Source of the DNA: Clostridia bacterium
GTDB taxonomy: Bacteria > Bacillota > Clostridia > Lachnospirales > Cellulosilyticaceae
Assembly: GCA_029239755.1 (NCBI GenBank)
Contig: JARBUI010000007.1
Coordinates: 82,040 to 146,039 of the forward strand
Direction: 5' to 3'
Length of the DNA stretch: 64,000 bases
A program made the position numbers and the translations under genes. Shown here piece by piece: positions 31,298 through 41,100 of this stretch; the stretch's first letter is position 1, and each line of letters begins with the position of its first letter. A model generated the notes under the pieces. That model was given only the letters and a program-made list of their open reading frames with translations, was not told where the DNA came from and made no database searches.

Positions 31298-33239
31298 AAT
31301 CCATTCCTTTCTCTCTATATTCCTTTAAGATCTCTACCCTCGCCATAGTTCCAATATCTTTCTCACTGCTTAAATTTACAGAAGCATTCATTACAATAGC
31401 CAGCCGCGCTTTAATGTTTTTAATCCCCATGGAGTCCATGTTTTTTTGATTCAAAATATCCACATCAAAGCCAACCCCATTATCTGAAACCTCAATGATA
31501 AATGCTTCTTCAGTTTCATAAGTTTTAATTACAATCGTTCCGCCTTCAATACGCTTGCAAACCCCATGTTTTATGGCATTCTCCACCAGCGGCTGAATCG
31601 TTAGGGGGGGTACGAGAAAACAATCGGCCTCGATATCATAGCAAACATTAAGCCTTTTTCCAAATCTTAATTTTTCAATGGCTACATAATTTTGTATATG
31701 TTTAAGTTCCTCTTGAAAAGTGATAGGTTCCTTACTTCCGATAGAGCGCATATTAACTCTTAAATATCTAGCGAATTTCAAGATAGCCTCACTTGCCTCT
31801 GCTGAATTTTCGTTGTTTAACTCATAAATAGCAATGAGTGCATTATAAAGAAAGTGTGGTCTGATTTGACTAAGCATAAGTGCCGACTCACTTTCTTTCA
31901 TTTTGAGTTTCATCTGGCTAAGTTCTAGCTCGCTCTTCTGAGACTCTTTTGCAATTCTTTGTGAGTGTGTATTTTTTTTAACATATACATAAAGCAAAAT
32001 GACAAAAAATGCCGCAAAACATGTAGGCAAAAACATGGACATATTAAAAATATATATCCCTAAAAAGCTATATTGTTCAACAAGGATCCCTGATAAAATG
32101 AATAAATAACTAATGCCCAGTGCAAGAGCATAAGAGGTATTTTTACTAATCTCCCTAAATAAAAAAGGAATACTCAAAAGCGCTGGAACAAAACCAGCTG
32201 CAATAAATAATACTTTATAATGATTGAGATCTCCTATATTAGGCGTCACTCTTCCCATGATGCCAATCCCTGTTAAAATAAGTAGCATACCAAACATTTC
32301 CACAGATACTTTTGATTCTAGCAAATCATGTACATATAAGTACATCAATAATGGTAAAAAAGATGAAACAAGAGCAATGCTGTCTATATAGGCTGAGCTA
32401 TTTATATAGGGAATAATAAGGCCTACGGTAGCCCCGATTTCCCCTCTATTAGAAATAATCAGAGACAATATAATACATACCAGCATTAAATAGATTGAAT
32501 ATAAATTCCTTCCTCCCGAAATTAGAACAAGACTATATAAAATAATAAACGTTATAAAAGCTCCTATATACATACTCGCCCAAGTAAACCGTAGGTTAGT
32601 ACGGGTATAATCCGAACCGCTTTCTACTAATAAAGGTGTATAATTGATTACAGGAAAGTATTTTGCAGATACTTCTATACTAATATCTACATTTCGCTCT
32701 CTTGGTAAGGTCAGCCTATTCTTTAACACATTTTGATTTAACTCTACTTTATTTGGCTCTTTAGATAGAGTACCACTTGATGCAATTAAGTTCCCATCCA
32801 TATAAACCCTATAAGCTGCTCTAATGTTGGGAATAAATGTCATAAGTTCAACATCTGTTGGGCAGTTTATTAGTCTTAGCCGATAGGTTCCAAATCCAAA
32901 AGTAACCTTAAAATCTGCTCCCCTTGCCCCAGTATTCCAGGAAGTTGGTATTTGAATCGTTTGTGGCCAATCTCTGCTATCCTTCCCATTAGTAATAATC
33001 CATTGATTAGGGTAAAACTCCCATTCCCCATTTAAGGGAATCTGCTTATTGGTTTTAAAATCTACCCCTTCTAGGTCGAGAACACCTTTTTGAATCCTTG
33101 GAAGTCCCTTGTGCTCCTGATAATTTGTACTGATAATAGGTAATATCATGAGAGGGTAAGCAGCTATTACAATAAAGATAATAAAAATAATTTTATTTCT
33201 TAACACACATCTATTTTTCATTCTGCACCTACTTAGCAT
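31275..33239 (-). CDS. Sensor histidine kinase with 7TMR-DISM sensor region and LytS-type kinase
   Basis: SQIRPHFLYNALIAIYEL H-box, IQPLVENAIKHGV N-box; N-terminal DISM-like beta domain and seven TM segments. Confidence 0.88.
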   Translation of the reverse strand: MLSRCRMKNRCVLRNKIIFIIFIVIAAYPLMILPIISTNYQEHKGLPRIQKGVLDLEGVDFKTNKQIPLNGEWEFYPNQWIITNGKDSRDWPQTIQIPTSWNTGARGADFKVTFGFGTYRLRLINCPTDVELMTFIPNIRAAYRVYMDGNLIASSGTLSKEPNKVELNQNVLKNRLTLPRERNVDISIEVSAKYFPVINYTPLLVESGSDYTRTNLRFTWASMYIGAFITFIILYSLVLISGGRNLYSIYLMLVCIILSLIISNRGEIGATVGLIIPYINSSAYIDSIALVSSFLPLLMYLYVHDLLESKVSVEMFGMLLILTGIGIMGRVTPNIGDLNHYKVLFIAAGFVPALLSIPFLFREISKNTSYALALGISYLFILSGILVEQYSFLGIYIFNMSMFLPTCFAAFFVILLYVYVKKNTHSQRIAKESQKSELELSQMKLKMKESESALMLSQIRPHFLYNALIAIYELNNENSAEASEAILKFARYLRVNMRSIGSKEPITFQEELKHIQNYVAIEKLRFGKRLNVCYDIEADCFLVPPLTIQPLVENAIKHGVCKRIEGGTIVIKTYETEEAFIIEVSDNGVGFDVDILNQKNMDSMGIKNIKARLAIVMNASVNLSSEKDIGTMARVEILKEYREKGMDYEDGSSR

Positions 33240-33442
33240 AAATACGTGAGTTTACTCCATTATATCACAATTTCTAAAGCAGTGACTTTTAAGCTCTTCC
33301 ACATTTATTTTTGAATGTACCATTGCTGCTTTCTTCATACAAAAAAGCAGCCGCACCCTTATCATAGATAAAGTTACAGCTGCCACCTCTTTTATGATCT
33401 TAATCTAACCTGTTAAGTCTCCACTATTTAACACAAAAAATA

Positions 33443-34177
33443 TTAATGGTTAAAAATATTTTTAAAAAATAATAGAGCCCCACTAATCATTAGTAAACCA
33501 ATGATTACTTTTCTCGTTGTTTCTTCTCCTATATGGGTATCCACCTTTAAGCCTATTTTCATTCCTAGGAAAACTGCTGGCGAGAGAAGAAGTGTTAAAA
33601 AAAGTATTTCTTTATTCAGGAGTCCTGTCACCTGGTAGAGCATAAATCTAAATAAATTATCTACTAAGAAAACACAGCAAATATTGGCACGAAACTGACT
33701 TTTATTATCCGTTGTCCTGCTAATATAGCTTACCAGCAGCGCCCCTATACCATAAAGTCCTGCTAATATACCTGAAACAACTCCGATTATTACTAGAAAA
33801 AAAGGATTATTTTTTTTGTTTATAGCCTCTTTAGCAGGTTTTCTCATCATTTCTATGGCTAACCCAATGACTACAATCCCAAGTCCTGATTTTAGAAGCC
33901 ATTCATTTCCCATCTTCAGTAAAAGTGTACCAGGAATGCTCCCAGCGAGAAGCATGAGCGATAAAGGAATGACCACTCTCAAAGAAATATTTTTCCGTTC
34001 TTTAATAACCATGAATAGGTTAGTTGGAATACTAAAAATAAGATCTATAGGGGTTGTAAGTGTATTCGGTACGATAAATGAGAACAACGACCCCATCACA
34101 AGTGTATTCCCAAATCCTGTTATAGCCTTTACAAAATAAGCTAAAAAAGTAAAAATTAAGAGAAATATGTTTTGCAT
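33443..34177 (-). CDS. TSUP (TauE/SafE) family membrane transporter
   Basis: KAITGFGNTLVMGSLFSFIVP...VSGILAGLYGIGALLVSYI. Confidence 0.87.
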   Translation of the reverse strand: MQNIFLLIFTFLAYFVKAITGFGNTLVMGSLFSFIVPNTLTTPIDLIFSIPTNLFMVIKERKNISLRVVIPLSLMLLAGSIPGTLLLKMGNEWLLKSGLGIVVIGLAIEMMRKPAKEAINKKNNPFFLVIIGVVSGILAGLYGIGALLVSYISRTTDNKSQFRANICCVFLVDNLFRFMLYQVTGLLNKEILFLTLLLSPAVFLGMKIGLKVDTHIGEETTRKVIIGLLMISGALLFFKNIFNH

Positions 34178-34329
34178 TAGCTTCTCCTTCTGATGCTTAC
34201 ACGATATATCCTTATCAATTCATATCATTTTTCATAAAAAAGTGACTATAACCTTATTTTTCATAAAGTCACAGCCACCTACATTACTTTGAAATAGCTT
34301 AGCTGATAGCAGCATAAGCCTTTTTAAGT

Positions 34330-34566
34330 TTAGTGTTCTATATCAATATAATCTGCTAATTCAGCATATAAGCTATGAGCATCTACCTCATCATCAGTTA
34401 CTAGAAATAACTCCTCATTTAAACTTAATGCAAAAATACCAAGAATTGACTTAGCATCTACCATACCACTCTTGCTATGAATCCAGATATCAAATGGATA
34501 TTTACTAACAACTTGATTAATTTTTTGGATATTTTCAATGTTTTTTACTTTTATAGGTTTTTTCAT
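34330..34566 (-). CDS. HPr-like domain protein lacking the phospho-histidine motif
   Basis: 78 aa; retains the HPr Ser46-type segment SKSGMVDAKSILGIFALSLNEEL but has no GLHARPA-type His15 motif. Confidence 0.7.
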   Translation of the reverse strand: MKKPIKVKNIENIQKINQVVSKYPFDIWIHSKSGMVDAKSILGIFALSLNEELFLVTDDEVDAHSLYAELADYIDIEH

Positions 34567-34758
34567 TTATTTTTCCTCCTAATTTCCTATTTAATTTAAT
34601 TTCAGTATATTGTAAAAATCTCCTCTTTACAATAGAAAAATCTATGATATATATTAACTTATTAATGATCTGTAATATACCCTAAAATCAAAAAGTACTA
34701 AAATTATAATAATAACTCATAAACTTCTTACAACTGCAAGAAATTCATGAGTTTCTAT

Positions 34759-35154
34759 TCATACCCCGTCAAATTCTATTTCATGTTTAAGTATTTCATC
34801 AATCCTTTTTTCCATTTTATTGATATCAAAACCTGCTTCTTTTTTTATGCTTTTCCTAAGCATTGGACCAATCTGTGACATATCATCCTTGATATCTTTT
34901 AAAAGTTCAAAGGCTGCTGCTGCTTCAAGTTCTTCTCTAGGAACCTCTACCATATTGGCTAGAATTGTATTTTCTGTCCTCGAGGCAATTATTGGCGTTT
35001 TTATATCCTCAACATATACTATTGTCCGTCTTCCTGGCCCTCTTTCATCCTCAATAGGCTCAAGACTTACAATTTTATCCGATCTTACAAATTTCCCATA
35101 TCCTAATGGAATCATGGAATTTTCCCTTACTTGCATCTCTATCACCTCAATCAA
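34759..35154 (-). CDS. Conserved protein of unknown function, possibly RemA (DUF370)-related N-terminal region
   Basis: IPLGYGKFVRSDKIVSLEPIEDERGPGRRTIVYVEDIKTPIIASRTENTIL resembles RemA-like order; family call tentative. Confidence 0.5.
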   Translation of the reverse strand: MIEVIEMQVRENSMIPLGYGKFVRSDKIVSLEPIEDERGPGRRTIVYVEDIKTPIIASRTENTILANMVEVPREELEAAAAFELLKDIKDDMSQIGPMLRKSIKKEAGFDINKMEKRIDEILKHEIEFDGV

Positions 35155-35214
35155 TCTGCAGTTTGAAACTTAAAGTTAGTTTCTCCAGTATTAGGACAAA
35201 TATACTTAGTGGCA

Positions 35215-35263
35215 AAAAACAACCCACAATACCTGATATTTCAAGGTCTTGTGGGTTGTTTTT
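35215..35263 (-). terminator. Strong terminator downstream of the guaA 3'-end fragment
   Basis: aaaaacaacccacaa...ttgtgggttgttttt, 15-bp perfect stem. Confidence 0.85.
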
Positions 35264-35264
35264 G

Positions 35265-35326
35265 TCTACTCAAATTCAATAGTTGCTGGTGGTTTCCCTG
35301 TGCGGTCATACATAACACGGTTAACC
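35265..35326 (-). repeat. Displaced duplicate of the guaA 3' end (62-bp direct repeat, distal att-like copy)
   Basis: 58/62 identical to 48331-48392; reads [19 protein letters not shown]-stop on the minus strand. Confidence 0.9.
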
Positions 35327-38300
35327 TTTAGGCATATCTATCAACTTATCTAATCTGATTAACACAATCATAAGTTCTGCTCTAGTAAGTGCTTTTTCAG
35401 GGAGCATCTCATCCTTATTGGCCCCATTTAGTAACCCAGTTGCTACGCAATAATCAATAGCTTCTTTATACTTGGTATCTTTAATATCTTTAAAGCGCAT
35501 ATTTTCTCTTACTGTCGGCAGCTTGCCTTCTGTAATATCATACAGAACCTGTGCCAGTATTTCTCTTGATAATGGCTTATTCTCAAGCTTAGCTATAGTA
35601 GCCAAAGTTGTCTCTTGTAACTTAGAACCAACAGATGCTATATTACTAAATGCCCAGTTCTCTTTATCTGTAATGTACTTCTCTACTGTGCTCCTTGGCA
35701 ATTTCATTTCTGTTACATTATTTAATAGCAATACTCTATTTAAGAATGTAAAAGTATCTGCAACTTTTAATGCTTCCTTAGGTTTAAAGGTTCCATCCGG
35801 CATACCCGTTACTAACCCTAGTTCTGCTGCCTTTTTAATTGATTCATTGCCCCAGTGTTGTTCGGGGACATCTTTAAAACTTGCATTTTTAATAGATTTT
35901 AATGTAACTTCTGTAATTATTGTTGAAATATCTATCCCTATTTGTTTTAACAGCTCTGGTTTCTCTAGCATTTCTTGTATCTGTTTATCTGTAAACTTAT
36001 TATTGGTAAGTTCTTTAATTTGTTCTACTTTTAATGTAATCTTAAGACTTGTATATGGTGTGTTTTCCTTAAAGTTATTAGCTATATCTTTTTTATCTGA
36101 ATCACTTAATTTATTAATAACTTGTTCCGTTGGCGGCAACTTTACTGTACTGTTACTGTTACTGTTACCGCTACTTCCACCTGTTGATGGTGTGTGTGAT
36201 TCTATATTGCTGATAACTTTACTTACTTCATTTGATACATGATTTTGACTATCTTTTGCTCTTGCATAGATTGTCATATTTTCAGCAACTTCAAATGCTT
36301 GATGATATGTTTTCCATATACCATTATTCCCCAACTTATACTCTAATGCACTTCCTCCATCTTTCTGTGCTGCCGTAATGGTTACTGTCACTTTATTTGT
36401 TTTGCCTTCTGGAGTTGTGCTTATTTGTGGTCCATTGATTACTACCGGTTCATTTACTTCTATATTACTAATTACTTTACTTACTTCACTTGATGTATTT
36501 CGTTGACTATCTTTTGCTCTTGCATAAATTGTCATATTTTCCGTAACATCAAATGCTGACTCATAAATTCTCCACTCACCATTAACTCCTAGTTTATACT
36601 CTAATAGACTTCCTCCGTTTGCTTGAGCTTTTGTAATTGTAACTGTCACTTTACTGGTCTGGCTTTCTGGCGAGGCACTTATTTGTGGGGCACTTACTGT
36701 CACTGGATTATTTAGCTCTTCTTTAGATACTATTAACCAGCTCAGTTGTACATCTGAGTTGCTGCCTGTATTAACTGGTTTTATGGTTACTTTTAAATCT
36801 TGATCAACTATAATGTTTGCATACTCATAAGTCTTTTCATTTCCATCAATAACAATACCACTTTGTTTTGCAACATCATTAATAAATATATTTGCTTTTC
36901 TATTTCCGTTAGCCCACTGCGCCCATGGATCATAAAGCCCAAGATAGACTGTATATTTCCCAGGTTGAAGCCCTTTAAAGAAATAGTCAATATTGCGATT
37001 TGAACTGTCGCTTTTCACATGACGCAGACTCTGGTAAATACCTTGTCCTGTTCCTGTCGTATCTGTATTACCTGTATAGCCCCAAGTACTCGTACCACTA
37101 ATAAATTCTTGATCATTAACTGTTTTATTAATTAGACTTGAACCCATAAAGTTTTTCATCTGAATATATTCTTCAGACGAGTTATCTCCGCCGTTCACAA
37201 AATAAAGTATATTACTTGGAATCACATACATATTGAATGAAATCTTTTGTCCACTCTCTAATGTCCCATTAACAGTTATTTCACCAACAGTCTTAAACGT
37301 GTTTTGAGTCGTTTGCCATGTCACTTGAGCTGATACTTGTGGAGATCCACCTTTTTGTACTGTTATTTGACTTGGAAGCTGCGGCGTTATTCCATAGGCA
37401 GTCATTTCTGGCATAGGTGTTATTATTTTTAGTTTTCCCATAGTATCGAGTAAGTCCATCGTCCATTCCTCGACCCATTCAATACCTATTCTGCTATCTG
37501 ATTCAAACTTTATAGGTAGCCAGATATATCTAGAATCTGCAAGGTTTGCATCATCTGGATATGTCCAGCGATCTGCCATAAACATAAATTTACCATTTTC
37601 AGCATCTATGGGTAATACATAAGTACTTTGTGACTGGAATGTATTTCCATAACCATCTCCAATACAAGGATCTCCCATATCTGTCCAAGGACCAAACATA
37701 CTATCTGCCATAGCATATTTTGCTTGATTTGGAGCCCAGCCTGTACAGCCTGAAGAAATGAGATAATATTTATCATCGTATTTAAATACTGCTGGTGCCT
37801 CTCTATAATCACCTTGATGCACTCTAATATAGTCTGTACCAATCACACCTTTGTAAGCTGTATCTCTTATTGAATTTCCTTGACTATCTGTCAGATTATC
37901 TTTATGCCATCCTGCCACATCTAAATAATCATCTGTTAGCTTAGAAATATAAAGCGTCCCATTTTCTTCACTTGCATAAATGATATAAGCCGTTCCATCA
38001 TCCTCCACAAAAAGGTTCATATCTCTCGCCATACCTTGATTTGTTCTAGCTGGATCAGGATCTTGGTCTAGTCTGTAGCTTCTAATGTATGTAAAGGGAC
38101 CTGTAGGACTGTCACTTATAGCAACCCCTGCATTTGCTTTCGCATAGTTTGCAGTAGACCACTCTGTAGGTCCATCTGCATGGAACCACATAACCCATTT
38201 ACCTGTGCTTTCATTGTAAATAACTTTAGGTCTTTCCATAACAGCCGTGTTAATATCTAAATCTCTAAATATATCCGTCTTATCTGTTCTTCCTGCATAT

Positions 38301-41038
38301 AAAGTTTGAAGCTGTGCATCACTCTCAAATTGATCCATAGATTCTATAGCTCTTAGGGCAAGTCCTTCGTCTGTCCAGTTATATAAATCTGTAGAAGTGT
38401 AACATCTTACTCCTCTTAACGGCCTGTAACCATTAGTTTTATCTTCACCATACCAATAATACTTGTGGTTTACTTTATCATACCATATCCCACCACCATG
38501 AGCTTGGATGCGTTCTCCTTTTGTGTCTACCCACTTTGTTCCTGGCTGAATACTTGCATTAGACTCTGGTTGTGCCCCTGATTTATATATTTTTGCATAG
38601 TCAAGTGCAATTGCTTCTCCTGATGAAGCATCATTTTTATTTCCTGTTACCTCAATGACAATAGTATGCTGTCCATTTGTAAGTATCCCTGTATCAAAAA
38701 TACTGCTGTCTTCATCTCGAAATGCACTGTAAAGGTCTACTTCAACTGGTGTCCCTCCATCTACTGTAATATTGGCTTTTCCATGATTGTTAGCTTTAAT
38801 GCCATAAATTTGTGCTTGACTACCTGTAAAATGTAAAGTCGCTGTGTCACCTACATTAGATGACCATACATTATCATTTGAGTAAGCTCCTGAATATCCA
38901 TAATAATCCCAAGTGCCATTATACACAAATCGATTAACTTCGGTTTCACCTGTTATTGTTGATTCATTGAGTTTTATTAAGCTATCATCATAAACTACAT
39001 TTTCAAGCACATAAGTTGTAATAGACTGTCTATCAATAACATCTGTTAACACGCCATTTTCAATCGTTACATCTTGTTCTTGTTCACAATTTTGATTGTT
39101 TGATGTCCTGTAAACTTTTGCAGTATTCCCTACACTATTGAATCCTGTTAAGTTAAATGCAACTTGTTTATTCTCTGTATTTGAGTCATTAATAGTAACA
39201 AAAGTTAATTTTCCATTTGCCTTATCATAAAAAGCAACAGTCTTATCATCATTCGTCTCTAACATGACAGAACCTGGTCTAATAAATTTACTATATTGCA
39301 TCATACTATAGTACTTTTTAGTTGTCCTAAACTGTTCTGCCTCTAAGCCTTTTACGCCATCTCCTTCAAAGTTAGCTAAAATAAGTCCCCAGTTACTATT
39401 TTCACCTTGTTTACCATCCATTGTAGGCATCATATTAGGCCAGTTTTCAACTGCTTGCCATATAACCCACGCTGTAGGCTGAATATTCTTTATATCATCT
39501 GTAATACGCCTTGCAAACTCAATACCAGGTACAATATTATCTGGACCATATGGCGCGGATCCACCTAAATCTACTTCCGACATCCATAAATCTTTGCTTT
39601 TCATAGCTGCTGCATTTTTAGTTTCTTTTCTCTGATTTCCACCATAAGTATGAACATTCCACTTATCCATACTATCTTTAGTTTCTTGGCTAAAACTTTT
39701 AAAGTTATTAAGCCCTGTATTTAGAATACTCTCATCCATTGCAGCTACACGTATATTAGCTAAATCTTTGTCTGCTAAGGATTGATGTGTAAGTTGAATC
39801 ATTTGTTCTTGCTTATCGACATCAAAATGACACCCTTCTTGTCCGCCATTAAGCTTCCAATAATTTGTATAAGGCTCATTAAGTGGCTCTAAATAGTCAA
39901 ATTCAATACCTTCATTTTCTTTGAAATGTTTAGCAACTTCTGTCAGATAGTCTGCAAAGTCATCATAATATTGATCTTGTAAGTTATTTGCCCATCCACC
40001 ATCACTTCCTGATGCACAGCCAGATACTGTCATGAAATATGGTGGTGTATTTGAAAAGGCTTCCGTAATATCAGCGCCTCTTGCAATAGCATCTTTAAGT
40101 ACCTGAATTTGATTAGCATCTGCCTCCCAATTATAGTTGAGGGTGCCATCTCCATTGAACCCTGTGGCAAATCCCTCCATTTCGCCGCCTGCTCTCATAT
40201 GGTCATGTCCAGGGGCATCTCCTCCACCAATATTGTATCTTACGATATTAAGACCGAGTCCTTTATCTTTATCAAAAAGCAAATCTGATATAGCTGTCCT
40301 ATTTGCTTCTGACCATCCTCCTATGACATTTGCAAACCAAACAAGGGACGTTCCCCATCCATCAAAAGTTTGATATTGATCTTCTGGTGAAATTGTAATT
40401 GTTCCTTCGCTCACCGTTTCCGCTGGCACTAATTCTATGCTAAAGTTATCTATGTAAGCTTCTGAAGTATTCCCAGGTATATACACATAAATCCTTGCTT
40501 TTCCTGCGACATTTGTTTCAAAATCCACACTTAACTCCTGATAATCTTCTGTAAGTGTTCCATTTTGATAAAACTTACTTGATCCTTCGCATCCCAGTTC
40601 AATACTGTTCCCAGCACTTCCTTTAACCATAGCTTTTAACGTATACCATGTATAGGGTTGAAGGCCTTCCAGTGGTTGTTCTATAGCTTTATTTCCGTCA
40701 GCTAACTTTGCACAAGCACTTACATTTATTCCATTTGTTGAATCAAGACTAAACATAAGGTCTCCTGATGCCCAACCAGGGTTTTCCCATCCTGTTAATC
40801 CTTCTGTAAAATCAGGATTTTTAATTATTCCCGCCTCGCTTGACGCTATTACATAAACTGGTGCTGTTTCGCTTCCTAATAATTCTAATGTCGATGGTGT
40901 AGTTTGCTCTTCTTGGCTGATAAATGTCTCTGGTGTTTCTAGAATGTTCGTTTGCACTTCATTGCCATACGTTAAAAGTGATTGAGTCAATAGTGTTACC
41001 ACACTTAGCAAAGCTACTAGCTTTTTCCTCATAATCAT
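35321..41038 (-). CDS. Giant SLH-anchored multimodular glycosidase: CBM-like, GH30, CBM, GH43 (subfamily 24-like), malectin-like, two X2/CHB-HEX-like modules, three SLH
   Basis: True start likely at 41038 or 41032 (MIMRKKLVALLSVVTLLTQSLLTYGNE, RBS aggagg), not 41215. GH30 acid/base LNEPYTNYW and nucleophile WMSEVDLGG; GH43_24-like KWVDTKGERIQAHGGGIWYDKVNHKYYWYGE; C-terminal SLH FKDVPEQHWGNESIKKAAELGLVTGMPDGTFKP. Confidence 0.87.
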   Translation of the reverse strand: MIMRKKLVALLSVVTLLTQSLLTYGNEVQTNILETPETFISQEEQTTPSTLELLGSETAPVYVIASSEAGIIKNPDFTEGLTGWENPGWASGDLMFSLDSTNGINVSACAKLADGNKAIEQPLEGLQPYTWYTLKAMVKGSAGNSIELGCEGSSKFYQNGTLTEDYQELSVDFETNVAGKARIYVYIPGNTSEAYIDNFSIELVPAETVSEGTITISPEDQYQTFDGWGTSLVWFANVIGGWSEANRTAISDLLFDKDKGLGLNIVRYNIGGGDAPGHDHMRAGGEMEGFATGFNGDGTLNYNWEADANQIQVLKDAIARGADITEAFSNTPPYFMTVSGCASGSDGGWANNLQDQYYDDFADYLTEVAKHFKENEGIEFDYLEPLNEPYTNYWKLNGGQEGCHFDVDKQEQMIQLTHQSLADKDLANIRVAAMDESILNTGLNNFKSFSQETKDSMDKWNVHTYGGNQRKETKNAAAMKSKDLWMSEVDLGGSAPYGPDNIVPGIEFARRITDDIKNIQPTAWVIWQAVENWPNMMPTMDGKQGENSNWGLILANFEGDGVKGLEAEQFRTTKKYYSMMQYSKFIRPGSVMLETNDDKTVAFYDKANGKLTFVTINDSNTENKQVAFNLTGFNSVGNTAKVYRTSNNQNCEQEQDVTIENGVLTDVIDRQSITTYVLENVVYDDSLIKLNESTITGETEVNRFVYNGTWDYYGYSGAYSNDNVWSSNVGDTATLHFTGSQAQIYGIKANNHGKANITVDGGTPVEVDLYSAFRDEDSSIFDTGILTNGQHTIVIEVTGNKNDASSGEAIALDYAKIYKSGAQPESNASIQPGTKWVDTKGERIQAHGGGIWYDKVNHKYYWYGEDKTNGYRPLRGVRCYTSTDLYNWTDEGLALRAIESMDQFESDAQLQTLYAGRTDKTDIFRDLDINTAVMERPKVIYNESTGKWVMWFHADGPTEWSTANYAKANAGVAISDSPTGPFTYIRSYRLDQDPDPARTNQGMARDMNLFVEDDGTAYIIYASEENGTLYISKLTDDYLDVAGWHKDNLTDSQGNSIRDTAYKGVIGTDYIRVHQGDYREAPAVFKYDDKYYLISSGCTGWAPNQAKYAMADSMFGPWTDMGDPCIGDGYGNTFQSQSTYVLPIDAENGKFMFMADRWTYPDDANLADSRYIWLPIKFESDSRIGIEWVEEWTMDLLDTMGKLKIITPMPEMTAYGITPQLPSQITVQKGGSPQVSAQVTWQTTQNTFKTVGEITVNGTLESGQKISFNMYVIPSNILYFVNGGDNSSEEYIQMKNFMGSSLINKTVNDQEFISGTSTWGYTGNTDTTGTGQGIYQSLRHVKSDSSNRNIDYFFKGLQPGKYTVYLGLYDPWAQWANGNRKANIFINDVAKQSGIVIDGNEKTYEYANIIVDQDLKVTIKPVNTGSNSDVQLSWLIVSKEELNNPVTVSAPQISASPESQTSKVTVTITKAQANGGSLLEYKLGVNGEWRIYESAFDVTENMTIYARAKDSQRNTSSEVSKVISNIEVNEPVVINGPQISTTPEGKTNKVTVTITAAQKDGGSALEYKLGNNGIWKTYHQAFEVAENMTIYARAKDSQNHVSNEVSKVISNIESHTPSTGGSSGNSNSNSTVKLPPTEQVINKLSDSDKKDIANNFKENTPYTSLKITLKVEQIKELTNNKFTDKQIQEMLEKPELLKQIGIDISTIITEVTLKSIKNASFKDVPEQHWGNESIKKAAELGLVTGMPDGTFKPKEALKVADTFTFLNRVLLLNNVTEMKLPRSTVEKYITDKENWAFSNIASVGSKLQETTLATIAKLENKPLSREILAQVLYDITEGKLPTVRENMRFKDIKDTKYKEAIDYCVATGLLNGANKDEMLPEKALTRAELMIVLIRLDKLIDMPKG

Positions 41039-41100
41039 TTTGCCAACCTCCTTATTGATGTCATATATAATAAATAAGCAAACCAATAAAAATTTCAAAC

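Noticed and set aside
35265-35326. Functional second guaA
   Set aside because: Only the last ~19 codons are present; it is a 3' fragment, not a gene.
35472-36242. 256-aa plus-strand ORF
   Set aside because: Antisense to the SLH region of the giant glycosidase; no supporting features.
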